Shown: in pieces, positions 16,818 through 26,322 of the stretch
Layout: each line of letters starts with the position of its first letter
How positions within the stretch are numbered: position 1 is the first letter of the stretch
NCBI GenBank assembly: GCA_900128585.1
Contig: LT642165.1
Span: 1 to 33,553 of the forward strand
DNA length: 33,553 bases
Direction of reading: 5' to 3'
DNA from: Stramenopiles sp. TOSAG23-3
Lineage: Eukaryota > Sar
Program-made: the position numbers and the translations under genes
Notes under the pieces: model-generated
What the model saw: only the letters and a program-made list of their open reading frames with translations
Databases searched by the model: none
What the model was told of the DNA's origin: nothing

Positions 16818-17528
16818 CGCTATCGTGCACGTATATACTCGGAGGTAATGGGAGTGCAAAGAAAAATCTTTCTCCGGTTTTTATTTTTCAAACAAGAATC
16901 GAACACAGTGCACTTACGCGTTGGACTTTTATCCACGCGGGGGTTATAAGATTTGAATAAACCACATGATCGGAAGAAATAAATATTTTAAAATATGTAA
17001 TTATTAAAAAAAAAATGTGAGAAGAATATATTATTATTCTTCATTCTTCTTTTTTACTACTAACTCTCAGTGTAATAAATTACAAACAATTATTATAGAT
17101 TATTTTATTACTACTAATCTTAAAAAACTATATATTTTATATATATTTTTTCTTTTATAATATTTTATGACCCTTACTACTACTACTACTACTATATATT
17201 TTTTCTTTTATAATATTTTTATGACCCTTCCTAATTTGCACTAATCATTGTCGATAGAGAATGGTAGTGCTGTGACGATCCGGCTGATAACTCTACACTC
17301 AGACCAGAATACAGTAGGACACAACTTTATTTTAGACGACACATTATTTTTGGCGCTGTTTTGTGGTGAGTGACAAGAGAATAAAAAAAACAAGGAACTA
17401 TCGAATTGTTGGAAAAAAAATGTATAGTGTTTCTACCAAACTACAACTACCGGTAGAGTGTAATCTAATTTATATTTAGGCTCTGTTCTGAAAAATAAGA
17501 CACAGCATGCCAGCGGGGGAAAAAGCTT
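16818..17528. other. AT-rich spacer between two minus-strand genes
   Basis: No gene seen. It includes a hairpin at 16917-16939 (CGCGTTGGA/TCCACGCG with one bulged T) about 100 bases upstream of the GINT1-like ATG, CTA repeats, and a 36-bp tandem-like direct repeat at 17141-17230. Confidence 0.6.
17141..17230 (+). repeat. Two direct copies of a 36-bp AT-rich unit
   Basis: ATATATTTTTTCTTTTATAA plus TATTTTATGACCCTT occurs at 17141-17175 and again, with one extra T, at 17194-17229. The copies are separated by a (CTA)n tract. Slippage or unequal exchange around the triplet run explains it. Confidence 0.9.
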
Positions 17529-20500
17529 TTACACAGTCAAATGGATAGTCGTGGTCTTGCTAGGGGACCCAAGGCCAGTTTCTTCTGTTTGATTACTTCC
17601 TGGAGCCTGGGATTGAATTTTTTTCAGCCCAAATTTCCCCTCTTCCTCATCACACTCGGGACAAAGCCACGCAGCCCCAGTCTCGGCAATTTTTTTTGCT
17701 CGCGCGACTGGCAGACCGACGCACTTCGGGTGGAACCAGTTTTCGCAATTTTCACACCCCAGCCAGAACGAACCTTTATCATCGGTCTCGGGAATCTGGC
17801 AAAGGCAATACTTGACTGGGCCCTTACTTTTAGGCCCCTTGATTTTCAGAGTCATTGGAGACGCTGGCAGAGGGGCTGCTTCTGCTTGGTCTTTCGCAAC
17901 AACTTTAATACGGGACGAGCGACGAGCACCACGAAGGACAGATGATTCTTCCAGTTCTTTTCGGCGCTGTTCTCTGGCTTCTTCATCCAAACGCTTCTTC
18001 TCTTCCTTTGCTCGTTTTTTTTCCTGTGCTTCTTCCCATTTTGCCCTCACTTCACTTTCGACCCGTTCTTCCTCTTTGCGGGCACGTTCTTTGGGGCGAT
18101 GTTCGGGGCAGAGATACGCAGAGGTTCCCGCTGCAAAGCCCCATCCCGTTTCGACAGCGCATGAAACATGAACGCTGTTACTACACTTGCCGACCAGGCA
18201 GCCGATCGTTGCGCCACGTTTACCACATTGGGGCAAGAAACATTTGATCTTTCTCCCCCTCTTTACTTCTTCGATGACCATACAGTAGTGAGACATATGA
18301 TCGACAAATACTTGCGGGCATAAATCGGCACAAGCTCGGTGAACCCACATGTATTCTATCACAGAACCGTCTTTTTTCTTCTTCACAACAAAAGGATGGT
18401 TCATAAACGGTCCTGGAATACCCTCGATGGAGTGTCCTTTGTTACAAAAGGCGCACAATTTATCCAAACCATCTTTTTCAACCGTCAAAGAAGTGTCTAC
18501 CGGATCGCTCTTGTCAGGCAACTCTTTTTTTGCCTTTTTACGCCCTCGTTTTCCGGCACCTGCGTCATCACTACTGTAATCCTCGTCCGAACTGGTTTCT
18601 TCCTCGGAACTGCTTTCTTCCGAGCTGGTTTCTTCTTCCCCCGAATCATCAACTCCTTCGTCAATCTCTGCGTACCCATGTTTCGGTCGCTTGACCTGCC
18701 GTGAACTTTTCCGACGTGCAACACCAGCTTCTTCTAGCTTCTGCCGTTTCGATGGGGGGCGCCCCGGTTTCTTTCCAGATCCAGGTTTCCTCCCGGGTTT
18801 TTTCCCCCAACGAAATGTGCGCCCATCCTCAAAGTGCTTTGGGCACACCATGCAGTTCCGATTTAAACGCAATGAATGTTTTTTGTCGCAACATGCCTGG
18901 TGGTAAGAGTCCGCACAACGCATACATTTTAATAGTTGGTTGTTACCAGTATCCGCATTACAAGATCTACACCGGTGCAGCGGACAATTAAAAGCCGACA
19001 TGCCTTCTTTTCCGCGCCACTTCGTGCATTCGTCTTCTTGCAGACATTTGGCATGATAAAACCGACCACACTGGGGACGAGCACAGAGAAATACCGCATC
19101 TTTCGGAGGCAAACCTTTGATCAAATGAGGGGGCGCATCTTTTCCAACTGTGCCGCACAGAGTGCATAAATGCTGTTTGCTCGTGCAGTCAGGGCACAAC
19201 CACGAGTCGCCTTCGGGCAAAGTTTCCAAGTTCACACATTTGGCGTGGAAAGTTCGCATACATGGGCCATCGCATATCAGCAACTGCCCACCGTCGAGAC
19301 ACAGTGCACAAAAATCGTTGTACACTTTCGTGGCTCGTTTCTTTTCCCGGTTCTTCCCCGGCTTTCTCCCCGGTTTTCTCCCAGGCTTCCGGCGCGTTGG
19401 ACCCCAGAACTCATCGTCGTCGTCATCGCTTTCAGATTCTTCCTTCTTGGCTGCATCTATGTTCGAAGCAGCACGGCTGGGTCTATTCCGCAGCCTGGTC
19501 CCTTCCATAGACTTCAACCAGAACGCTGCAGCGTTTGTGTCAGCTTCAGTGAATGTAGACTTCATGCAGGACACCTGCAGCACAAGTTTTTTGCATGTTT
19601 CCCATTCTGATGGACTTACATCATCTCCGTTTTGTTTTGCTTGCAATAGTTCGTCGACAAGCTCTGTAAGGTTACCCAAAAACTCCTTTTTCTTCTCTTC
19701 GGATTCAATTGCAGAGCCATCATTAAGCCTAGACATAAGCTCACGGGCAGACCGTACCCCCGGCATCACCAGATTCCAAAAATTTGGATCGTCCACGTCA
19801 ATGGTAGTGTCCGCTTCCGCCGAAGTAAATGTGTGCTTCGAGCTGGTATTGGCCGATGACACAAAACCATCCGCTTCCCCATCTTTATACACTATTTCCC
19901 GTGACCGTGTACTCAAAATGTGCTCAATGGTAGCCTCGCTAAATTCTCTACTGTCGTTATTGTCCAGCATTGCAAATGCCCCCTCTTTCAAAAGCCTTTC
20001 TAGCTCTTGGGCTTCTTCCTTTTTGTTTCCAGACGGCATCGCCCCTTCTCGGTTGGTCCCAAAAACACTACTGTCTCCGTGGGCAGTTCCGGACATAACA
20101 GCACGTTCCAGACCTAACTTAATGCTGGCCTTGTGGAACATCTGTGCCTCGTAGGACCGTCTAGTAATCAAACGGTAAACCGTTACCTCTCTCGTTTGAC
20201 CGATTCGGTGGCACCTTGCCAGGGCCTGAAGATCGTTTTGAGGGTTCCAATCACTATCATAAATGATAACTGTGTCGGCTGCCGTTAAATTTATCCCTAC
20301 ACCCCCTGCGCGAGTGGACAGTAAAAATGCGAAAGTTTGAGGGTCTGAATTGAAGCGATCGATGGATAGTTGCCGTTCATGTCCGTGTACAGAACCATCT
20401 AACCGCTCATGTGCGTACCCACGTCCATTCAAGTAGTTTCCTAAAATGTCCAACATGATTTTGAATTGCGAAAATATCAAAACTTTATGGCCCTCGCTGC

Positions 20501-23500
20501 GAAGCTTGGGTAAAAGCTTGTCTACAAATACTAGTTTCCCACAACAGTCAACCATCCGTTGAAGCTTGGCCCTCCAAACTCTTTCGTCGTGTATTTTTTG
20601 GGCTACAGCAACTTTCTCGGTGAGCTGCTTCAGCTCACTCGCGTAATCCACACGCTTCGCCATTTCATCTTGTTGCCCTTCGGACGGAACGAGGTCCGCG
20701 TTTTGCAACAGCTGGCGATTTAGATTGTCTATGCGGTGCAAGCGACTGCGAAGTTTCTGCAGCCTTTTTTTCATCGATGAGATGGACCCTCCAATAGTTT
20801 TATCGTCTTTTGCGCCTGAGGCGCCGCCACTTCCTAATTCCAACCATTCCACCGGCAGTTCGGGCAGCTTTGCAAGAACGTCGTCGAACTTTTTTCTCGC
20901 AGTGTTAGCTACCCATTCGCCATACAAATCCTCAAATTCATCCAACAACCTTTCGGCGTTTTCTGCAATTTCTGACCCTTCAGCATTGTATTGAATACAG
21001 TTTCTGAAAACCAAGCGCATATCTTTTGCAAATTTCGTGTGTTGTCCAAAGTAATGTTCTTTATCGCCTTTCATCCCTTTCAATCGAGCATATACTGTTG
21101 ACAAATCCATCGGTCGACGAATAACTCGATGGTAGTCTGGAACCACTTCAGGGTCTACAGGAAGCAGAAAAGGCCATGCCATATCTTTGTCAGCCAATCT
21201 TCTGAGCACAACTTCACAACCAGGCATTTCTACAAAGCTTGAATTTGATACACGTTTACGACGCTGGATAATTGAATCCTGGCGGTGCTCGTAAGTTTCG
21301 TCCTCTCGCTCGGCTTTTTGAATCAAAAATGCTTTCCACCGAAATTCGGTATTAACAGAAGGGTTGATCGGGCGCTGGGGTGCCACTGGGTAGTCGGTAA
21401 AGGACAAAGATTTTTTCGTAAACCAATGGACATAATGTGCAGTACATAACATACGAGGCCCCCAAGGGCCGCGGTTGAAATTTGAGGCTTCCCGAGCCCC
21501 ACAGTATCTACACCAATCTCCCTCGTAATCATCGTAAAACGATGGTTCGATATGTTCCACGATAATTTCCAGGGGTCCCCGCTTAACTTTTGGTTTTTGC
21601 GCAGGTTCTGGCTTCGCATCTTGTTCCGATTTGGCTTGCTCCTCACTCCCAGCCGAAGTCTCGCCCTGTTCGCTCCTCCCCATCACCGTTTCGTCGCTGT
21701 CGTCAAGATGCCCCTCCGCTAGAGCCTGCGCCAAAGCCAACGCCTCTTCATCGTCAAGGGCCGATAGTTGTTTCATAGATATGCCTTTATCAACTGCTTC
21801 CTGAATTCTCTCTTCCTCTCTGGCTTCAACTCCCTCAATCAAAAATGGATGATTGCAGCATTTTCGCAACTGCATATCAACATTCAGCAAGGCAGGCACG
21901 TTTCCGTGACAACCATGGTACAAAAACTCGCGGTTTTTATCAAATATTGCACGATAGTACTGTTTTTGCAATGTAGTCAATTCCACATCAATAATGGTTT
22001 CTTGCCTCGGCGGGATAGCAGTTTCCACTTCGTGCTTTAGCCGGCGCAATATGTGGGGACCCATAACATTGCGAAGCTTCTCCACGCCCTCACTTCCGGT
22101 TACAGTCCCGTACTCTTGCAAAAAATATGCTTCCGAACGAAATTCGCTGGGTTGGACAAAGTTCAGAAGTGCCCACAACTCACTTAGATTGTTCTGGATT
22201 GGGGTTCCTGTCAGCAACAACCGGTGGTCGGCACGTATGTGCGGTGGTCGTAAGTGCTCTGACAACTTCGACCGGGGATTCTTCAGCCGGTGCCCTTCAT
22301 CTACTACGATACTTTGCCAGGTGAAAGATCCAATGTGAACAAGATCTAACAGGACTGTCTCATACGTGGTCAACAGAATGTTGAATTTGCTGACAGTGCG
22401 ACTAGTTCTAAGTTTTGCAGAATCATTGTAGCGCCACTCATGTTTGCGAATAATTTCTCGCCCTTTTGCCCCACCAGTCTGGTCATAGTACACGCATAGG
22501 TTCATGTCAGTCCATGATTCTATTTCCCTTTTCCAATGCCCAATGGTCGACAGCGGTGCAACAATTAAGAATGGGCCACGAATTTGCTCCACGGCTCGCA
22601 GATGTTCCAGCATGGTTACCACTTGGCAGGTTTTTCCAAGACCCATCTCGTCTGCCAAAATACAGCCACGCTGACCGTACCAGTTTTTCAGAACCCAGTT
22701 AACCCCTTGGACTTGATAGCCTCGCAGCTGCAAGTTGCTCTTATAGACTGGGCTAGTTTTGTAGGGCACAAATCGTTTCAACATGCTGTTCGCAACCCCA
22801 TCGTAATCGGAAGGGTCGGCACCATCGTCATTTTCGTCTTCTGGGTCCTCATCGCCAAATGCAGATTTCAATTTCCGATCATGGTAGTACACATTTTGCT
22901 GCGTGTTTTCATTAGTCCCATCCCAAACGTAGTTTCCGTCATCCCCGTTTCCAGAATGCACTATTTCCCAGCCTTCCGGGGCAGATGAGAGAAGCTGCAC
23001 TTCATCCACAAGACGGGACACAGAAATTGCAACATCTTTAGAAACGCCCAGGGGCAAATCTAGCAACCACGCCGGGAGGTCTGCCAGTTCTTCGGCCTTT
23101 TCCTTGCTTCGTTGTTTTGCCTTTTTCCTCTGGTAGGCAGAACTTCTGGCTTTCTGGAGAGAGGTCTTGTATATCGTTGGGGGGGTCTGAAATATTCGAA
23201 ATCGACTAACTTTCAAGTCGTCGTTTATATCCTCTTCGTACTCCCACGTTGCCTCTTTGTAGGAACGGTCTTTCCATTTCACCAGGAACATAGAGCGCTC
23301 TCTACGATTTTTTCTCTTATTTGCGCGCCCCTTTTGGCCAAAGTTTTTCTTTAACACCCTGGCGGGGCGTTCAAAAATCATCGTCATTGGCCTCGATTGC
23401 TTCCCTACCGAGTTGACAACCTTCCCCAAGCTAGTATGCCCAACGGGAGTTTCCGTATCTCCTACCATGACGCAGATATCCCCTGGCTGTATCTTGGCTC

Positions 23501-24794
23501 TCTCGTGGCTGTCGATGTCAATCCTAAACTTGAACTCATCGTCAATATCTTGGCAGATAACGTACTTTCCCCCGCCATCGACAGCGGAACGCCGCTTTTC
23601 TGTCAATATCAAGCCCAACCGACCGCCTCTGAATGTTACCTCGTAACGGACAGGCGCATTTTCCTCTCCTTCAACACTGCCCGCTTCGCCACTTTGCCCC
23701 TCCGTCGTTGCAGTGGGTTGTGGGCCACTGTCTTCGTAAACAGTTTTTTCAGAAATAATACGGTCGATCTTAACGAGATCAGGATCCACGTTCCCGTTCC
23801 ATTTGTCCTCCCCCTCCTCATCTACTAGCCTATCAAACTGTTTCAACATACCGTGGTGCCTGGTGGATATTTCCGTCTGCGAAAAGAGTTCTTCGTACGA
23901 ATACCACTTTACGTGTAAATACGATTTCCCCGAGAGTTTTACGCAATATTCCACTTGTCCTAATTCATTCAAACGCCTTCCCACGTACTTCTCTACTTTC
24001 GGCCTGTCTTCATCATTATCATCTGCGTACCTGTGGCGCCTTTCCGCGGCACTGTTGGAGTGTTTTGCTCCATACGAGGTAGCGGGCGCGGGGTTGCTCT
24101 TTGTTCCTTTTTTGTTTTTCGAACCTTTTGGTCTTCCCCTGCCTTTGGCTTTAGTCCTTTTCTTCGAGCCGTGCATTTCGTCGTCGGACGACTCTTCGAA
24201 TTCCCCGTCATCGAAGTCGTCGGTGTAGGTGACCCGCTGTTTTCCCCGACTTCTTGCCGAGCGGCGAACGCCTTGCTCCTTAACTTCTTTGATGATTTTT
24301 GCATCTGTCTTGGAGTTGAACGCTACGAATTCTTCATCTTTGTGGCCGGGTTGGACTTCTGTGCTCCCATATTCCACTTTTTTCTTCTTTTTCACGGGCC
24401 AAGAGTCGCGGTAGCTATCAGTTTCTTCCTCCTCTAGATCTTCTTCCAACATACGCTTTTTTCGTTCTGACTCTGTTTTCTTTCGGATTTTTCTCTCTAG
24501 TGCCTCCTGCCTGTCCCTTTCTACAAGATGCAACGGCCGGGCCTTGCCACCGTTCAGCTTCTTTTGTTCATAATACCTCTTGCTCTGCTCCAATCGCTTT
24601 TTCGCGAGTTCAATTTCTTCGGGGGTCATGCCAGCATATAAATCGTTTCCGTCGTCGGCGTGACTCTCACCCCCTTCTTGTCCGCCTGCTGCAACTGTAC
24701 CAGTCGTCCCCAATGCAGCAGGTTGAACCCCGCCCTTTCCAAGAACGACCGCCTCGCTGCCACCCGACGACCCCGCGCTTCCACCATTTTCCAT
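17529..24794 (-). CDS. Giant CHD-like SNF2 chromatin remodeller with chromodomains, PDZ-like, GATA-like, bromo and PHD modules
   Basis: One uninterrupted frame from ATG 24792-24794 gives 2,421 residues, longer than most CHD proteins. Order: basic/acidic N-terminus with an AT-hook-like GRGRPKG (218-224); chromodomain 1 (268-325); start of chromodomain 2 (VKIDRIISEK, 341-350); PDZ-like domain (about 383-476: GRLGLILTEK, IQPGDICVMVGD); rest of chromodomain 2 (MFLVKWKDRSYKEATWEYEE, 502-521); SNF2 lobe 1 (ADEMGLGKT 714-722, DEGH 832-835, LLTGTPIQNN about 859-868); GATA-like finger (C1095, C1098, C1117, H1120); bromodomain (about 1190-1295, Asn1270); helicase lobe 2 (1430-1550, ending in ARCHRIGQT). 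Then come AT-hook-like KPGRKPGRKPG, PHD fingers (about 1828-1872 and 1876-1990), a Ser/Glu tract, an extended PHD (about 2114-2232) and a last PHD (about 2329-2382). The protein should slide or eject nucleosomes in response to methyl- and acetyl-lysine marks. Confidence 0.95.
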   Translation of the reverse strand: MENGGSAGSSGGSEAVVLGKGGVQPAALGTTGTVAAGGQEGGESHADDGNDLYAGMTPEEIELAKKRLEQSKRYYEQKKLNGGKARPLHLVERDRQEALERKIRKKTESERKKRMLEEDLEEEETDSYRDSWPVKKKKKVEYGSTEVQPGHKDEEFVAFNSKTDAKIIKEVKEQGVRRSARSRGKQRVTYTDDFDDGEFEESSDDEMHGSKKRTKAKGRGRPKGSKNKKGTKSNPAPATSYGAKHSNSAAERRHRYADDNDEDRPKVEKYVGRRLNELGQVEYCVKLSGKSYLHVKWYSYEELFSQTEISTRHHGMLKQFDRLVDEEGEDKWNGNVDPDLVKIDRIISEKTVYEDSGPQPTATTEGQSGEAGSVEGEENAPVRYEVTFRGGRLGLILTEKRRSAVDGGGKYVICQDIDDEFKFRIDIDSHERAKIQPGDICVMVGDTETPVGHTSLGKVVNSVGKQSRPMTMIFERPARVLKKNFGQKGRANKRKNRRERSMFLVKWKDRSYKEATWEYEEDINDDLKVSRFRIFQTPPTIYKTSLQKARSSAYQRKKAKQRSKEKAEELADLPAWLLDLPLGVSKDVAISVSRLVDEVQLLSSAPEGWEIVHSGNGDDGNYVWDGTNENTQQNVYYHDRKLKSAFGDEDPEDENDDGADPSDYDGVANSMLKRFVPYKTSPVYKSNLQLRGYQVQGVNWVLKNWYGQRGCILADEMGLGKTCQVVTMLEHLRAVEQIRGPFLIVAPLSTIGHWKREIESWTDMNLCVYYDQTGGAKGREIIRKHEWRYNDSAKLRTSRTVSKFNILLTTYETVLLDLVHIGSFTWQSIVVDEGHRLKNPRSKLSEHLRPPHIRADHRLLLTGTPIQNNLSELWALLNFVQPSEFRSEAYFLQEYGTVTGSEGVEKLRNVMGPHILRRLKHEVETAIPPRQETIIDVELTTLQKQYYRAIFDKNREFLYHGCHGNVPALLNVDMQLRKCCNHPFLIEGVEAREEERIQEAVDKGISMKQLSALDDEEALALAQALAEGHLDDSDETVMGRSEQGETSAGSEEQAKSEQDAKPEPAQKPKVKRGPLEIIVEHIEPSFYDDYEGDWCRYCGAREASNFNRGPWGPRMLCTAHYVHWFTKKSLSFTDYPVAPQRPINPSVNTEFRWKAFLIQKAEREDETYEHRQDSIIQRRKRVSNSSFVEMPGCEVVLRRLADKDMAWPFLLPVDPEVVPDYHRVIRRPMDLSTVYARLKGMKGDKEHYFGQHTKFAKDMRLVFRNCIQYNAEGSEIAENAERLLDEFEDLYGEWVANTARKKFDDVLAKLPELPVEWLELGSGGASGAKDDKTIGGSISSMKKRLQKLRSRLHRIDNLNRQLLQNADLVPSEGQQDEMAKRVDYASELKQLTEKVAVAQKIHDERVWRAKLQRMVDCCGKLVFVDKLLPKLRSEGHKVLIFSQFKIMLDILGNYLNGRGYAHERLDGSVHGHERQLSIDRFNSDPQTFAFLLSTRAGGVGINLTAADTVIIYDSDWNPQNDLQALARCHRIGQTREVTVYRLITRRSYEAQMFHKASIKLGLERAVMSGTAHGDSSVFGTNREGAMPSGNKKEEAQELERLLKEGAFAMLDNNDSREFSEATIEHILSTRSREIVYKDGEADGFVSSANTSSKHTFTSAEADTTIDVDDPNFWNLVMPGVRSARELMSRLNDGSAIESEEKKKEFLGNLTELVDELLQAKQNGDDVSPSEWETCKKLVLQVSCMKSTFTEADTNAAAFWLKSMEGTRLRNRPSRAASNIDAAKKEESESDDDDDEFWGPTRRKPGRKPGRKPGKNREKKRATKVYNDFCALCLDGGQLLICDGPCMRTFHAKCVNLETLPEGDSWLCPDCTSKQHLCTLCGTVGKDAPPHLIKGLPPKDAVFLCARPQCGRFYHAKCLQEDECTKWRGKEGMSAFNCPLHRCRSCNADTGNNQLLKCMRCADSYHQACCDKKHSLRLNRNCMVCPKHFEDGRTFRWGKKPGRKPGSGKKPGRPPSKRQKLEEAGVARRKSSRQVKRPKHGYAEIDEGVDDSGEEETSSEESSSEEETSSDEDYSSDDAGAGKRGRKKAKKELPDKSDPVDTSLTVEKDGLDKLCAFCNKGHSIEGIPGPFMNHPFVVKKKKDGSVIEYMWVHRACADLCPQVFVDHMSHYCMVIEEVKRGRKIKCFLPQCGKRGATIGCLVGKCSNSVHVSCAVETGWGFAAGTSAYLCPEHRPKERARKEEERVESEVRAKWEEAQEKKRAKEEKKRLDEEAREQRRKELEESSVLRGARRSSRIKVVAKDQAEAAPLPASPMTLKIKGPKSKGPVKYCLCQIPETDDKGSFWLGCENCENWFHPKCVGLPVARAKKIAETGAAWLCPECDEEEGKFGLKKIQSQAPGSNQTEETGLGSPSKTTTIHLTV

Positions 24795-25215
24795 AGTGAG
24801 AAGAGTCGTACCTGATGATGCGTTAGTATCGTGGAAACGTTACCGTCGTGGCGCCGCAGAAAGGAAGACTGGTAAATCCACTTACTATCTACTATCTGTC
24901 TGAAAGGCTTCACTCTCTATAGAAATCTTTCTCGTAAACAAACAAATAACTATTAGATGCCAATTTTGTATGATATCTTATTTCTAAACTGTTTTTTTCT
25001 TCTTCTTTTTTCATGATCGATGGTTTAGTCGGTCGTCATCTTCTTCTTATATTGAATTCACTTTCTTTTTTTTTTTCTCCTTCCGTCTGTTGGTTTGTTG
25101 TTGTTTTGGTATTTTTTTTCAGTACAGTACCGGTACGGTAGACTTCCTCGTAGTTTTATTGTGGTGTGTGGTGTACGTGGTGGCGCTCTTCTTTTCTATT
25201 AGTCGTCTTCTTAGG

Positions 25216-25238
25216 GCTAATAGCTAATAGCTAATAGC
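25216..25238 (+). repeat. GCTAATA tandem repeat, 3.3 units
   Basis: Three exact seven-base units and a partial fourth, GC. It is too short to classify further. Confidence 0.9.
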
Positions 25239-25530
25239 ATAACTACAGAAGTAACAATTTAACTTCGAACTAATCTTCCCACTGAGAAGTTTATTTCTCC
25301 ATGATTAAGGTATAAATATTTATTATTTATCAATTCTTATAAATTATAGTATGTCATAATTTAAATTGTTATATATATCCTTAAATTATAAAGTAATGCT
25401 GTATTTCCTATCACCTAAAAAAATGAATCAAGTACTGTATAATTCCTTATTCTCGAGCCAACAATTCAAAATTTCCTCCCATGCTGTTTGCTGTCCATCC
25501 ATTTGACAAAAATTTTAAATTATTTTTAAA

Positions 25531-25554
25531 AAAAGAAAGAAAGAAAGAAAGAAA
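25531..25554 (+). repeat. (GAAA)n microsatellite
   Basis: About five AAAG/GAAA units are preceded by a run of A. Confidence 0.9.
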
Positions 25555-26052
25555 TTAATATTTTAGTTTAAAATATTTTATTAATAGTAAGCTAGGGGAA
25601 CCAGCCCAGGAGAAAATACTGTACCGGTCTTTATCGAGGCTGTACGGCTGTATTCTTGGAATGCTGGAACTATCCTTATTCCACTAATAATATTATTTTG
25701 CTCGGAGTCCTCCTTATGAGCAATATTTAAATACTATTTGGTAGTCTAATAAAATACAAGTATAATATAAAATGAATTTAAATACAGGACTCATTACAAC
25801 AAAGTCACTTTTTTTTAAAGCTACCTATGTATCAGCTGGCTGTCCTATTTATCCCTATCCACATAATTTAGAGTATTTTGATGATATACCACACTCACTC
25901 CATGGAACCATCACACCATCACCTCCTCCTTCTTTTATAAAAGAGCTACGAGAATGTTGAATGTTACCATACTGCTGTACCAACTATTATAATTCCATTG
26001 GAATACCATGTATAATGCCTATCATATCATCATCTACTTCTTCCTCGTACAC

Positions 26053-26088
26053 AAGAAGAAAGAAGAAGAAGAAGAAGAAAAGAAGAAG
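26053..26088 (+). repeat. (AGA)n microsatellite
   Basis: Purine-only AGA repeat with two single-base interruptions, 235 bases upstream of the DPM1 start. Confidence 0.85.
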
Positions 26089-26285
26089 CACAACAACACA
26101 AACAACTTTTTTTAATAATATTATATTATTATAATTAGTGAAAGTGGAAGAAAGAAAGACAGAAAGATTCTTTTCTTACTAAATTCACGCACACGATGTT
26201 TATGACATGTTTTAGAAGTTAAGCATTATTTACATAACGTTAACTCAAGTCAAACAGCATAAAGATACACACATTTATACCCCAG

Positions 26286-26290
26286 CCAAT
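26286..26290 (+). promoter_or_regulatory. CCAAT box upstream of DPM1
   Basis: AGCCAAT ends 32 bases before the ATG at 26323. The same AGCCAAT word ends 46 bases before the ubiquitin-like gene, so it may be a shared promoter or start-site element. Confidence 0.3.
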
Positions 26291-26322
26291 AAAAGCTTTA
26301 AATTTTGAAGAACGAAATAAAA

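Larger units (their letters stand above)
24795..26322. other. AT-rich spacer between divergent genes
   Basis: This holds promoters for the remodeller (minus) and DPM1 (plus). Features are pyrimidine tracts (about 24990-25110), GTAC words (25123-25142, 25621), TAGTCGTCT (25200), GCTAATA repeats (25216-25238), (GAAA)n (25531-25554) and (AGA)n (26053-26088). A 62-codon frame at 25772 has spacer-like composition and no recognisable domain, so it is not called. Confidence 0.6.

Noticed and set aside
16416-16859. Upstream 147-codon frame as a separate gene
   Set aside because: It begins with a signal peptide but stops inside the next frame with no proper end, and the two frames together make one sensible protein. 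Merged with the GINT1-like gene.
16890-16960. tRNA-like segment: CTTTTA loop in a strong hairpin plus GTTCGATTC on the minus strand
   Set aside because: The loop has six bases and the stem a bulge. Neither a T-stem nor an acceptor stem closes around it. It is a hairpin only.
19150-20154. Long plus-strand frame of about 334 codons opposite the remodeller
   Set aside because: It lies antisense to conserved remodeller domains, is rich in Ser/Arg/Phe as expected of an antisense shadow, and has no family pattern.
25772-25960. 62-codon plus-strand frame in the remodeller-DPM1 spacer
   Set aside because: Composition matches the spacer, the protein is low in recognisable pattern, and neighbouring real genes are clearly richer in GC.
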